A stretch of DNA of 64,000 bases from Nocardiopsis potens DSM 45234 (GTDB taxonomy: Bacteria; Actinomycetota; Actinomycetes; Streptosporangiales; Streptosporangiaceae): assembly GCF_000341105.1 (NCBI RefSeq), contig NZ_ANBB01000054.1:47423-111422 (forward strand). Direction: 5' to 3'. Below are positions 55,421 through 63,829 of this stretch, one piece after another (position 1 is the first letter of the stretch; the number at the start of each line of letters is the position of its first letter). The translations under genes and the position numbers were made by a program. Under the pieces are notes generated by a model. The model saw only the letters and a program-made list of their open reading frames with translations, was not told the origin of the DNA and made no database searches.

Positions 55421-55451
55421 ATTCTGGAACTTCGAGTTAACTGGAGGTCAA
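55421..55451 (-). promoter_or_regulatory. SoxR/MerR-type promoter before the ABM-like gene
   Basis: On the minus strand TTGACC (-35, 55451-55446) and CAGAAT (-10, 55426-55421) are 19 bases apart, the long spacing typical of MerR-family promoters. The spacer and -35 overlap CCTCCAGTTAACTCGAAG, which matches the SoxR box CCTCAAGTTAACTTGAGG at 15 of 18 positions. Expected transcription start falls at about 55414, next to the ATG. Confidence 0.72.
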
Positions 55452-55523
55452 CCGGTTCCGCAGGCCGCCCCTGTGTCCCCGCTCTCATTCCCCGGCCCCG
55501 CACGGGAGAAGGCGGGCAAGAGA

Positions 55524-55557
55524 AGAGGGGCGCGGAGCGTGCGCTCCGCGCCCCTCT
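55524..55557 (-). terminator. 15-bp hairpin after gluD
   Basis: AGAGGGGCGCGGAGC pairs with GCTCCGCGCCCCTCT around GTGC, 17 bases after the gluD stop codon. Confidence 0.85.
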
Positions 55558-55573
55558 CGGGTGCCGGTCCGGG

Positions 55574-56587
55574 TCAGGGCCTGCCGGGGCCGTCCGGGGC
55601 CGGCCCGGCCGGGGCCGGGTCCTCCGGTCCGGTCGGCGGCTCCTGCACGCCCGGGGCCGCGGCGGCGTGCGCGGAGGCCTTGCCCCTGCGCGCGTTCCGC
55701 CGCTCCAGCCAGATCGCCAGCCTGCTCAGCGAGATGTTGATGACGATGTAGATGGCCGCGGCGATGATCGCGGCCGGGATGACGTTGCCGTACCGGGTGC
55801 CGATCAGCGAGAAGCCGCGCAGCAGCTCCGGGAAGGCGATGATGTAGCCCAGCGCGGAGTCCTTCAGCAGCACCACCAGCTGGGCGACGATCGCCGGCAT
55901 CATGCTGGTGATCGCCTGCGGGATCTGGATCAGCCAGAGCACCTGGGTGCGCCGCATGCCCAGCGACTCGGCCGCCTCGGCCTGCCCCTTGGGCACCGCG
56001 TTGATGCCGGCCCGGAACACCTCCGCCAGCACCGACCCGTTGTACAGGGTCAGGCCCACGACCACCGCGGCCAGCGCGTCGACCTGGAAGGTGCGCGGGG
56101 GCAGCGGGTCCGAGCCGATCGCGGTGAGGAACTGGTTCACCGCCAGCGGCAGCGCCATGGTGAAGAAGATCAGCATCAGCAGCGGGATGCCTCGGAAGAA
56201 CTCCACCACCGCGCCGCTGATCCACCGGATCGGGGCGTGCTGCGAGAGCCGGCCGATCCCGAAGACCAGGCCGAACAGGATGGCCAGCACCGCCGCGTAC
56301 AGCGCCGCGGTCAGCGTGTTCTGCAGGCCGGGGATGATGTAGCCGGTCCAGGTCTCCGCGACCAGGAACGGCGCCCACCGCTCGGCCGCCCACTGCCCCT
56401 CCGGGTTGACCTGCCAGGCCTCGGGGCTGCTCAGCGGCGGCGAGCCCTCCCCGAAGGACCGGTTCAGGCCCAGGTAGATCAGGGCGAGCAGGACCAGGCC
56501 GGCCAGCACGGTGACGACCGAGAAGACCCGGCTGCGGGCCCGGGCGCGCGGCCCGGGGGCGTCGAAGAGGACGTTCTGTACGGTCAT
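55574..56587 (-). CDS. gluD: Glutamate-type ABC transporter permease
   Basis: The 337-residue HAAT-family permease has a longer N-terminal extension with an extra membrane segment (about 25-45), the core membrane segments, and the EAA loop (AEAAESLGMRRTQVLWLIQI, near 215). The C-terminal tail is Pro/Ala-rich. It overlaps the gluC stop by four bases (ATGA). It forms the channel with GluC. Confidence 0.9.
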   Translation of the reverse strand: MTVQNVLFDAPGPRARARSRVFSVVTVLAGLVLLALIYLGLNRSFGEGSPPLSSPEAWQVNPEGQWAAERWAPFLVAETWTGYIIPGLQNTLTAALYAAVLAILFGLVFGIGRLSQHAPIRWISGAVVEFFRGIPLLMLIFFTMALPLAVNQFLTAIGSDPLPPRTFQVDALAAVVVGLTLYNGSVLAEVFRAGINAVPKGQAEAAESLGMRRTQVLWLIQIPQAITSMMPAIVAQLVVLLKDSALGYIIAFPELLRGFSLIGTRYGNVIPAAIIAAAIYIVINISLSRLAIWLERRNARRGKASAHAAAAPGVQEPPTGPEDPAPAGPAPDGPGRP

Positions 56588-57258
56588 CGTGCCACCGCCA
56601 CCCGCTTGCTGAGCCAGCCGAAGAAGAAGCCGGTGGGCAGCGTCAGGATCAGGAACCCGAGCGCGAACCCGATGAACGTCGGGATGACCGGTGCGATGCC
56701 CTGGTCGAACATGAGCTTCATCTGCCGGGACGCCTCTTGTACGCCCAGCCCCGCGACGGAGGCGATCGTGGTGTTCTTGGTCAGTGCGATGAGCACGCTG
56801 CCCAGCGGGCCGACGACGCTGCGCAGCGCCTGCGGCAGCACGATCAGCCGCAGGTTCTGGGTGAAGGTCAGGCCCAGCGATCGGGCCGCCTCGACCTGGC
56901 CGAGCGGCACGGTGTTCACGCCGGCGCGCAGCGACTCGGAGACGAAGCAGGCGGTGTAGGCGGACAGTCCGATGACCGCCCACCAGAAGACGTCCCACTT
57001 CACCGAGTCGGCGAGCGCGACGCCCAGTGCGCTGTTGATGCCCAGGCCGCAGAAGAGCAGCACCAGGGTGAGCGGGGTGTTCCTGATCCCCTCCACGTAG
57101 ACGGTGGCCAGGCCGCGCATCATCGGGACGGGGGACACCCGCATGGCGGTCAGGACGACGCCCAGGATGAACGAGAACAGGGCGCTGCACAGGGTGAGTC
57201 GGACGGTCCAGGAGAATCCGTCGATCACCTTGTCGAGATTGCCGAGAAAGGCTTCCAT
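56584..57258 (-). CDS. gluC: Glutamate-type ABC transporter permease
   Basis: This 224-residue permease has five membrane segments and an EAA loop (VEAARSLGLTFTQNLRLIVL, near residue 130). It starts with the typical FLGNLDKVIDGFSWTVRLTL. It is the third gene of gluA-gluB-gluC-gluD, a polar amino-acid importer, 72 bases after gluB. Confidence 0.92.
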   Translation of the reverse strand: MEAFLGNLDKVIDGFSWTVRLTLCSALFSFILGVVLTAMRVSPVPMMRGLATVYVEGIRNTPLTLVLLFCGLGINSALGVALADSVKWDVFWWAVIGLSAYTACFVSESLRAGVNTVPLGQVEAARSLGLTFTQNLRLIVLPQALRSVVGPLGSVLIALTKNTTIASVAGLGVQEASRQMKLMFDQGIAPVIPTFIGFALGFLILTLPTGFFFGWLSKRVAVAR

Positions 57259-57330
57259 GGTTCCCAGCCGGTCACGGCCCCGGCCGGAGCCCTGGGGGCG
57301 GCTCCGGCCGGGGCGACGGGTCTAACGGTG

Positions 57331-58173
57331 TCAGGCGCAGCCCTCGGGCTCCGGCTGCTCCTCGGAGAAGGCGAAGTCGGTCTCGCCGAAGGCGGTGTCC
57401 AGGTATTCGACGGCCTGGCCCTCGTCCCACATCTTGGTGATGGCCTCGTTGACGGCCTCGCAGCGCTCGGTGTCGCCCTTGGGCAGGCCGACGCCGTACT
57501 TCTCCTCACCGAACGGCGCGTTCACCATCTTGAACTCGTCCGGGCTCTGCGCGGCGAACCCGGCGAGGATGGTGTTGTCGGTGCTGACCGCGTCCACGGT
57601 GCCGTTGGACAGCAGCTCGATGCACTCGGAGTAGTTGCCGGCCTCGCGCAGCTCGGCGCCGATCCCCATGTCCTCGGTGATGTTGTTGGCCGAGCGGGAG
57701 CCGGAGGCCGAGCAGAGGACCTTGCCGTCCAGGTCCTCGGGGCCCTTGATGTCGTCGTTGTCCGCGGCGACCAGGATGTCCTGCTGGGCGACGTAGTACG
57801 GGCCGCCGAAGTCGACGAGCTCCTTGCGCTCGTCGGTGATGGAGTAGGTGGCGATGACCATGTCCACCGTGCCCTGCTGGAGGAAGGTCTCGCGGTTGGC
57901 CGAGGCGGCCTCGGTCCACTCGATCTGGTCGGGCTCGAAGCCCAGCTCGCCGGCGATGTAGGTGGCGACGTCGACGTCGAAGCCGACCGGGTTCCCGCCC
58001 TCGTCCAGGCCGAGGCCGGGCTGGTCGTACTTGACGCCGATGGTGATGGTCTCGCCGCCACCGCCGCCGTCGCCGCCGCCCATCTCGGCGCCGCCGCACG
58101 CTCCGGCGGCGAGCAGCAGGGCGGCGCCCGCCGCGACGGTGGTGCCGATTCTGCTGATTCGACGGACTCTCAT
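57331..58173 (-). CDS. gluB: Glutamate-type ABC transporter binding lipoprotein
   Basis: The 280-residue binding protein has a lipobox LAAGAC-G near residue 26, a Gly-rich linker and a family 3 solute-binding fold (IGVKYDQPGLGLDEGGNPVG, then CSASGSRSANNI). It closely follows the layout of GluB of corynebacteria and streptomycetes. Glutamate as the ligand is inferred from these resemblances. A GAGG lies 9 bases before the ATG. Confidence 0.9.
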   Translation of the reverse strand: MRVRRISRIGTTVAAGAALLLAAGACGGAEMGGGDGGGGGETITIGVKYDQPGLGLDEGGNPVGFDVDVATYIAGELGFEPDQIEWTEAASANRETFLQQGTVDMVIATYSITDERKELVDFGGPYYVAQQDILVAADNDDIKGPEDLDGKVLCSASGSRSANNITEDMGIGAELREAGNYSECIELLSNGTVDAVSTDNTILAGFAAQSPDEFKMVNAPFGEEKYGVGLPKGDTERCEAVNEAITKMWDEGQAVEYLDTAFGETDFAFSEEQPEPEGCA

Positions 58174-58234
58174 GTCCGGGTACCTCTATTCCTTGTTCGC
58201 TCGGCCGGGACGAGGACTCGAAGGCCCCGGGCCG

Positions 58235-58978
58235 TCAGTGGCTCAGGATCTTGGACAGGAAGTCCTTGGCCCGCTGGGAGCTCGGGTTGGCGAAGAAGTC
58301 GTCCGGGGCGGCCTGCTCGACGATCTCGCCGTCGGCCATGAACACCACCCGGTTGGCGGCGCGCCGGGCGAACCCCATCTCGTGGGTGACGACGATCATC
58401 GTCATGCCCTCCGCGGCCAGCGAGGTCATCACGTCCAGCACCTCCTGGACCATCTCCGGGTCCAGGGCCGAGGTCGGCTCGTCGAACATGAGGACCTTGG
58501 GCTCCATCGCCAGGGCGCGGGCGATGGCGACCCGCTGCTGCTGCCCGCCGGAGAGCTGTGCCGGGTACTTGTTCGCCTGGTTCGCGATGCCGACCCGGTC
58601 CAGCAGCTCCAGCGCCCGCTTCTCGGCGGCCGCCTTGCTCTTCTTCCGGACCTTGATCGGGCCGATGGTCACGTTCTGCAGCACCGTCTTGTGCGCGAAC
58701 AGGTTGAACGACTGGAACACCATTCCGACGTCGCTGCGCAGCCGGGCCAGCCCGCGGCCCTCTTCCGGGAGCGGGACGCCGTCGATGGTGATGGCGCCGC
58801 CGTCGATGGTCTCCAGCCGGTTGATGGTCCGGCACAGGGTCGACTTGCCGGAGCCGGAGGGGCCGATCACGACGACTACCTCGCCGCGTTCCACGGAGAG
58901 GTCGATGCCACGCAGCACGTGGAGTTCGCCGAAGTGCTTGTCGACGTTCTCCAGGGTGACGAGCGGAGTTGCGGTCAT
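58235..58978 (-). CDS. gluA: Glutamate-type ABC transporter ATPase
   Basis: The 247-residue ATPase has Walker A GPSGSGKSTL near residue 39, signature LSGGQQQRVAIARAL near 143, Walker B VLMFDEPTSALDP and H-loop VTHEMGF. It is the first gene of the operon, downstream of the lrp-type regulator but separated by about 210 bases with a hairpin at 59164-59185, so it probably has its own promoter. The ribosome site is weak. Confidence 0.94.
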   Translation of the reverse strand: MTATPLVTLENVDKHFGELHVLRGIDLSVERGEVVVVIGPSGSGKSTLCRTINRLETIDGGAITIDGVPLPEEGRGLARLRSDVGMVFQSFNLFAHKTVLQNVTIGPIKVRKKSKAAAEKRALELLDRVGIANQANKYPAQLSGGQQQRVAIARALAMEPKVLMFDEPTSALDPEMVQEVLDVMTSLAAEGMTMIVVTHEMGFARRAANRVVFMADGEIVEQAAPDDFFANPSSQRAKDFLSKILSH

Positions 58979-59163
58979 AGCGGGGAACCTAGTGGTCGAG
59001 GAGTCGGTTGTCAGTACGGTGCGGAGCCGTTCCCGCTGGTAGTAGCCGATTCGTTACCGACATTCCGGTCTTTCCCTCCGTTGGTCACCCACCGCTTCCG
59101 CCCCCGGACCGTGCGCCGCCGCAGACGGATCCAACGGGGGCGAGTGCCCGTCTTCTACCCCTT

Positions 59164-59185
59164 CGGCCGTGCCCGCTCACGGCCG
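59164..59185 (-). terminator. Hairpin after the Lrp/AsnC gene
   Basis: CGGCCGTG and CACGGCCG pair around a 6-base loop, 7 bases after the stop codon. Confidence 0.6.
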
Positions 59186-59191
59186 CGCCCA

Positions 59192-59653
59192 TCACGGTTC
59201 GGCCGCATCCGGCCGCCCCATGTCCGGCTCGTCGAGGATGAACATGGTGTGCGTTCCGACCACTTCGGGAATGCGCTGCAGCCGCTCCAGCACGAAGGTG
59301 CGCAGCGCCGCCGCGTCGGCCACCCGCACCAGCAGGATCAGGTCGACGTCGCCGGAGACCAGCGCGGCGTGCTCCACCTCGCCGATCTCGCGCAGCCGGT
59401 CCCGGAACGGCTCCCAGGAGTCCTGCCGGATCCGCACCGACACGTAGGCGGCCAGCCCGTAGCCGCACTTGTCCGGGTCGACGACCGCGGTGAAGCCGCG
59501 GATGACGCCCTCCCGGCGCAGCCGGTCCAGCCGGGAGTAGGCGTTGGCGCGCGAGACGTGCGCGCGCTCGGCGAGCGCCCGCACCGACATCCGCCCGTCC
59601 GCGCGGAGCAGCTCGATGATGGTCCGGTCGACCGCGTCCAGCTCGACGGCCAT
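59192..59653 (-). CDS. Lrp/AsnC-family regulator (BkdR-like)
   Basis: This 153-residue regulator has the N-terminal helix-turn-helix (LDAVDRTIIELLRADGRMSVRALAERAHVSRANAY) and a C-terminal RAM domain (about 68-145). It is divergent from bkdA with a 133-base gap containing an inverted repeat, so it most likely controls the branched-chain oxoacid dehydrogenase operon in response to a branched-chain amino acid. This is the same arrangement as BkdR loci in other bacteria. Confidence 0.88.
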   Translation of the reverse strand: MAVELDAVDRTIIELLRADGRMSVRALAERAHVSRANAYSRLDRLRREGVIRGFTAVVDPDKCGYGLAAYVSVRIRQDSWEPFRDRLREIGEVEHAALVSGDVDLILLVRVADAAALRTFVLERLQRIPEVVGTHTMFILDEPDMGRPDAAEP

Positions 59654-59747
59654 GTGTCTCCCCTCACACCGTCCGCATCGTGGACGGCCCGGACGATCGG
59701 CCGGAATCGGGCCCGCTCAGAGCCATCCGTCCAGACTCCGGAGCGGG

Positions 59748-59779
59748 ATATGGACACTATTGCGTGACGAAGCCCATAT
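59748..59779. promoter_or_regulatory. Inverted repeat in the lrp/bkdA gap
   Basis: ATATGG (59748-59753) and CCATAT (59774-59779) form an AT-rich inverted repeat in a GC-rich region, just before bkdA. It is a candidate site for the divergent Lrp-type regulator. Confidence 0.45.
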
Positions 59780-59786
59780 TCAAGAC

Positions 59787-60890
59787 ATGAAGCCCAGCCG
59801 CACCGCCCACGCCACGGCGCAGGCTCCGCCGCTTCCGTCCGCGGAGCCGATCGCCCTCGTCGACCGGACCGGCCGGCGCACCGGCCAGAGCGCCCTGGCA
59901 GGCCCCGACCAGGACGTACTGACCGAGCTGCTGCGCGGGATGGTGGTCGGCCGGCGCTTCGACCGCCAGGCCGGCGCGCTCGCCCGCCAGGGCCGGCTCG
60001 CCGTCTACCCCTCCTCGCGCGGCCAGGAGGCCTGCCAGGTCGGCGCCGCACTGGCACTGGGCGGGCGGGACTGGCTCTTCCCCACCTACAGGGACAGCGT
60101 CGCCCTGGTCACCCGGGGCGTCGACCCGGTCGAGGTGCTCACCCTGCTGCGCGGGAACTGGCACAGCGGCTACGACCCGCACCGCCACCGGTGCGCGCCG
60201 CAGTGCACGCCGCTGGCCACCAGCGCCCCGCACGCGGTCGGGCTGGCCTGGGCCGCCCGCCGGGCCGGGGAGGAGGCCGCCGCCCTGGTGCTGATGGGCG
60301 ACGGCGCGACCAGCGAGGGCGACGCGCACGAGGCGTTCAACTTCGCCGCGGTGTGGCGGGCCCCGGTGGTGTTCCTGGTGCAGAACAACCAGTGGGCGAT
60401 CAGCGTGCCGGTGCACAAGCAGAGCGCCGCGCCGACGCTGGCCCACAAGGCCGTCGGGTACGGGATGCCCGGCCTGCACGTGGACGGCAACGACGCCGCC
60501 GCGGTGTACGCCGCGGTGGGCGGGGCGCTGCAGGCCGCCCGGGCCGGCGCCGGTCCGGCGCTGATCGAGGCCCGCACCTACCGGATGGACCCGCACACCA
60601 ACTCCGACGACCCCGGCCGCTACCGGGATCCCGCGGACGACCGGTACTGGGCCGAGCGCGACCCGGTCGACCGGCTGGAGGCGCTGCTGCGCGCCGAGGG
60701 CGCGGTGGACGACGCCGCGATGGAGCGGTTCGCCGCCGAGGGCGAGCGGCTGGCCGCCCGGGTCCGGGAGCGGATGGCGGCCGAGGACGACCTCTCCCCC
60801 GGCGACCTGTTCGAGCACGTCTACGCCTCGGTTCCGGAGCACCTGCGCCGGCAGCGCGAGGACCTGTCGGCCGCGTTCGGGGAGGACTGA
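59787..60890 (+). CDS. bkdA: Branched-chain 2-oxoacid dehydrogenase E1 alpha subunit
   Basis: The 367-residue subunit carries the thiamine-diphosphate motif GDGATSEGDAHEAFNFA...NN near residues 170-200 and the phosphorylation-loop-like YRMDPHTNSDD near 270. It decarboxylates oxoacids from valine, leucine and isoleucine, supplying starters for branched fatty acids. A low-complexity N-terminus of about 30 residues is present. The ATG at 59787 has a weak ribosome site and may be close to the transcription start. bkdB follows two bases after. Confidence 0.93.
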   Translation: MKPSRTAHATAQAPPLPSAEPIALVDRTGRRTGQSALAGPDQDVLTELLRGMVVGRRFDRQAGALARQGRLAVYPSSRGQEACQVGAALALGGRDWLFPTYRDSVALVTRGVDPVEVLTLLRGNWHSGYDPHRHRCAPQCTPLATSAPHAVGLAWAARRAGEEAAALVLMGDGATSEGDAHEAFNFAAVWRAPVVFLVQNNQWAISVPVHKQSAAPTLAHKAVGYGMPGLHVDGNDAAAVYAAVGGALQAARAGAGPALIEARTYRMDPHTNSDDPGRYRDPADDRYWAERDPVDRLEALLRAEGAVDDAAMERFAAEGERLAARVRERMAAEDDLSPGDLFEHVYASVPEHLRRQREDLSAAFGED

Positions 60891-60892
60891 CC

Positions 60893-61909
60893 ATGGCGGA
60901 GAGCACCACTCTGGGCAAGGCGCTCAACCGGGCGCTGCACGACGCGCTCGCCGAGGACCCCTCGGTCGTGGTCTACGGCGAGGACGTGGGTCCGCTCGGC
61001 GGGGTCTTCCGGGTCACCGACGGGCTGACCGCCGAGTTCGGCGAGGACCGCTGCTTCGACTCGCCGCTGGCCGAGTCGGGCATCGTGGGCACCGCGGTGG
61101 GCATGGCGATGTACGGGCTGCGCCCGGTGGTGGAGATGCAGTTCGACGCGTTCGGGCTGCCCGCCTTCGAGCAGGTCGTCTCGCACGTGGCGAAGATGCG
61201 CAACCGCACCCGGGGCCGGCTGGAGCTGCCGATGGTGATCCGGGTGCCCTACGGCGGCGGCATCGGCGGGGTGGAGCACCACTCCGACTCCTCCGAGGCC
61301 TACTACACGCACACCCCGGGGCTGCGGGTGGTCACCCCGGCCACCCCCTCCGACGGCTACTCGCTGCTCCGCGAGGCCATCGGCAGCCCCGACCCGGTGG
61401 TCTTCCTGGAGCCCAAGCGGCGCTACTGGGCCGCCGAGGAGACCGCGCTCCCGGTGCGCACCGAGCCGATGGACCGGGCGGTGGTCCGCCGGGCCGGCCG
61501 CGACGCCACCCTGATCGCCTACGGGCCGATGACCGCGACCGCGCTGGAGGCCGCGGACGCCGCCGCCGGGGAGGGCCTCTCGGTGGAGGTGGTCGACCTG
61601 CGCACGCTGAGCCCCTTCGACGACGCGACGGTGGCCGCCTCGGTGCGGCGCACCGGGCGCGCGGTGGTGGTGCACGAGGCCTCCGCCTTCGGCGGGTACG
61701 GCGCCGAGGTCGCGGCCCGCCTGACCGAGCAGTGCTTCCACCACCTGGAGGCACCGGTGCTGCGGGTCTGCGGCCTGGACGTGCCCTATCCCCCGCCGAA
61801 GCTGGAGGAGTACCACCTGCCCGGGGTCGACCGCATCCTGGACGCCTTCGACCGGCTGCAGTGGGAGCGGGAGTGGACCTCCACCGGCCCGGCGGAGGTG
61901 CGCGGATGA
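60893..61909 (+). CDS. bkdB: Branched-chain 2-oxoacid dehydrogenase E1 beta subunit
   Basis: This 338-residue beta subunit has the transketolase pyrimidine-binding domain (GEDVGPLGGVFRVTDGL near 28, FDSPLAESGIVGTAVGMAM near 55) and the C-terminal domain (VVHEASAFGGYGAEVAARLT near 255). It forms the alpha2-beta2 E1 with BkdA. The ATG is two bases after the bkdA stop, with GGAGGA upstream, and its stop overlaps the bkdC start. Confidence 0.94.
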   Translation: MAESTTLGKALNRALHDALAEDPSVVVYGEDVGPLGGVFRVTDGLTAEFGEDRCFDSPLAESGIVGTAVGMAMYGLRPVVEMQFDAFGLPAFEQVVSHVAKMRNRTRGRLELPMVIRVPYGGGIGGVEHHSDSSEAYYTHTPGLRVVTPATPSDGYSLLREAIGSPDPVVFLEPKRRYWAAEETALPVRTEPMDRAVVRRAGRDATLIAYGPMTATALEAADAAAGEGLSVEVVDLRTLSPFDDATVAASVRRTGRAVVVHEASAFGGYGAEVAARLTEQCFHHLEAPVLRVCGLDVPYPPPKLEEYHLPGVDRILDAFDRLQWEREWTSTGPAEVRG

Positions 61910-63327
61910 GCGGCGAACCGCGCGTGTTCGACCTGCCCGACCTGGGCGAAGGGCTGACCGACGCCGAAGTGGTGGGCTGGCTGGTCCGGGTCGGCGACCG
62001 GATCGCCGTGGACCAGCCGGTGGCCGAGGTGGAGACCGCCAAGGCCGCCGTGGAGGTGCCCTGCCCCTACGCCGGCACCGTCGCGGCGCTGCACGCCGAG
62101 GCCGGCCAGGTCGTCGCGGTGGGCGCCCCGCTGATCAGCATCGACGCGGAGGAGCCGGCCCCCGGCCCCTCCGCCCCGGACCACCCGACCGGCCCGGCCT
62201 TCACCGAGCCCGGGGTCGTGGTCCCCGAGGCCCGCACACCGGACCCCGGTCCGGGCGGCAACGGCGCCGCCCGGACCGCGGAGGGGTCCGGCGCGGTCCT
62301 GGTGGGCTACGGCACCGGTACGGCCGCGCCGCGCCGCCCCGGCGGCCGCCGCAGGCGCCCGGCGCCCGGCGCCGCCCCCTTCCGGGGCGCACCGGGGGGC
62401 GGGGCGGGGACGACGGAGTCCCCGGCCCCCGCCCCCTCCTCCGGCGGCCCGGTCCCGGTGGTCTCCCCCCTGGTCCGCAGGCTGGCCCGGGAGAACGGGG
62501 TGGACCTGCGCGCGCTCGCCGGCAGCGGCGGCGGCGGGCTGGTGCTCCGGCGCGACGTGGAGGCCGCCATCGCCGCGGCACACCCCCCGGCCCCGGCCCC
62601 GGCCTCCGGGCCTGCGGCGCCCGCCGGGGCGCCGGGCGAGGAGCGGATCCCGCTGCGCGGCGCGCGGGCCGCCATGGCCGAGCGGCTCTCCCGGTCCCGC
62701 CGGGAGATCCCCGAGGCGACGGTGTGGGTGGACGCGGACGCAACCGGGCTGGTGGAGCTGCGCCGCCGGCTCAACGCCGCCGCGCCGGACCGCCCGGTGA
62801 GCCTGCTGGGCCTGCTCGCCCGGTTCTGCGTGCTGGGGCTGTCCCGGTTCCCCGAGCTGAACTCCTCGGTCGACACCGAGCGCGCGGAGCTGGTCCGGTT
62901 CTCCCACGTCAACCTGGGCTTCGCCGCGCAGACCCCGCGCGGGCTGGTGGTCCCGGTGGTCCGGGACGCGCACCGGATGAGCGCCCGGGAGCTGTCCGCC
63001 GCGATCACCCGGACCACCGAGGAGGCCCGGAGCGGGCCGCTGCCGCCGGAGCGGCTCCGCGGCGGGACGTTCACCGTGAACAACTACGGGGTGTTCGGCG
63101 TGGACGGCTCGGCCGCCGTCATCAACCACCCGGAGGCCGCCATCCTGGGCATGGGCCGGATCGTGCAGCGCCCGTGGGCGGTCGACGGCGCACTCGCCGC
63201 GCGCCCGGTCACCGAGCTCACCCTCGCCTTCGACCACCGGGTCTGCGACGGCGCCGCCGCCGGCGGCTTCCTCCGCTTCGTCGCCGACTGCGTCGAGGAC
63301 CCCTCCCTGCTCCTCGGCGACCTGTAG
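61906..63327 (+). CDS. bkdC: Branched-chain 2-oxoacid dehydrogenase E2 (dihydrolipoyl acyltransferase)
   Basis: The 473-residue E2 has one lipoyl domain (about 5-80; lysine in VETAKAAVEVP near 45), an Ala/Pro/Gly-rich linker of about 100 residues, an E3/E1-binding domain (SPLVRRLARENGVDLRALAGSG near 188), a second linker and the catalytic acyltransferase domain with AFDHRVCDGAAAG near 445. The ATG overlaps the bkdB stop. No E3 gene follows; E3 is presumably shared with other complexes. Confidence 0.94.
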   Translation: MSGEPRVFDLPDLGEGLTDAEVVGWLVRVGDRIAVDQPVAEVETAKAAVEVPCPYAGTVAALHAEAGQVVAVGAPLISIDAEEPAPGPSAPDHPTGPAFTEPGVVVPEARTPDPGPGGNGAARTAEGSGAVLVGYGTGTAAPRRPGGRRRRPAPGAAPFRGAPGGGAGTTESPAPAPSSGGPVPVVSPLVRRLARENGVDLRALAGSGGGGLVLRRDVEAAIAAAHPPAPAPASGPAAPAGAPGEERIPLRGARAAMAERLSRSRREIPEATVWVDADATGLVELRRRLNAAAPDRPVSLLGLLARFCVLGLSRFPELNSSVDTERAELVRFSHVNLGFAAQTPRGLVVPVVRDAHRMSARELSAAITRTTEEARSGPLPPERLRGGTFTVNNYGVFGVDGSAAVINHPEAAILGMGRIVQRPWAVDGALAARPVTELTLAFDHRVCDGAAAGGFLRFVADCVEDPSLLLGDL

Positions 63328-63330
63328 CCC

Positions 63331-63365
63331 CGGCGGGGAGGGGTGCGGTTCCCCCCTCCCCGCCG
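63331..63365 (+). terminator. 13-bp hairpin after bkdC
   Basis: CGGCGGGGAGGGG pairs with CCCCTCCCCGCCG around a 9-base loop, 3 bases after the stop codon. Confidence 0.78.
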
Positions 63366-63379
63366 GGCCCCACAGGACC

Positions 63380-63829
63380 GGAGTCCAGGCAGCCGGCGAC
63401 GGCACGGACAGGGACGAGACAGGACGGGACAGGACGGAACAGGGCAGGGGTGGTCGCCCGGGTGCGGTGCCCCACGGGGCGAGGGTTAAAGCCGGCAGCG
63501 ACGGCGAGGAGGGGACCGGCCGGTCGGTCCGGTGCAGCGCCTCGCAGAGCGAAGGTTCAGACGGGCGGCAACGGCAGAGGAAGGGGCAGGGCCGGGCGCC
63601 CTGGCCGGGCGCGGCGCCTCGCGGAGCGGAGGTTCAAGCAGGCGGCGAGGGCAGCAGCGGGGACCGGCCGGTCGGTTCGGCGCGGCGCCCCGCGGAGCGA
63701 AGGTCCAAGCGGGCGGCGACGGCGAAGGCAGGGGCGGGGCGGAGGCGGTCGCCCGGGCGCGGCGTCTCGCGAGGCGGGGTTCAAGCAGGCGGCGAAGTCG
63801 GGAAGGGGAACCGGCTGGTCGGTCGGGCG
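63380..63829 (+). repeat. Composite repeat array 3 (forward)
   Basis: After a short run of roughly 10-bp GACAGGAC-like repeats, about six units of 68-78 bp of the same kind as arrays 1 and 2 follow. The middles alternate A, B, A', B, A, B, with A' carrying GGCCGGGCGCCCTGGCCGG in place of the usual A middle. No gene is credible between the bkdC hairpin and the end of the window. Confidence 0.87.
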
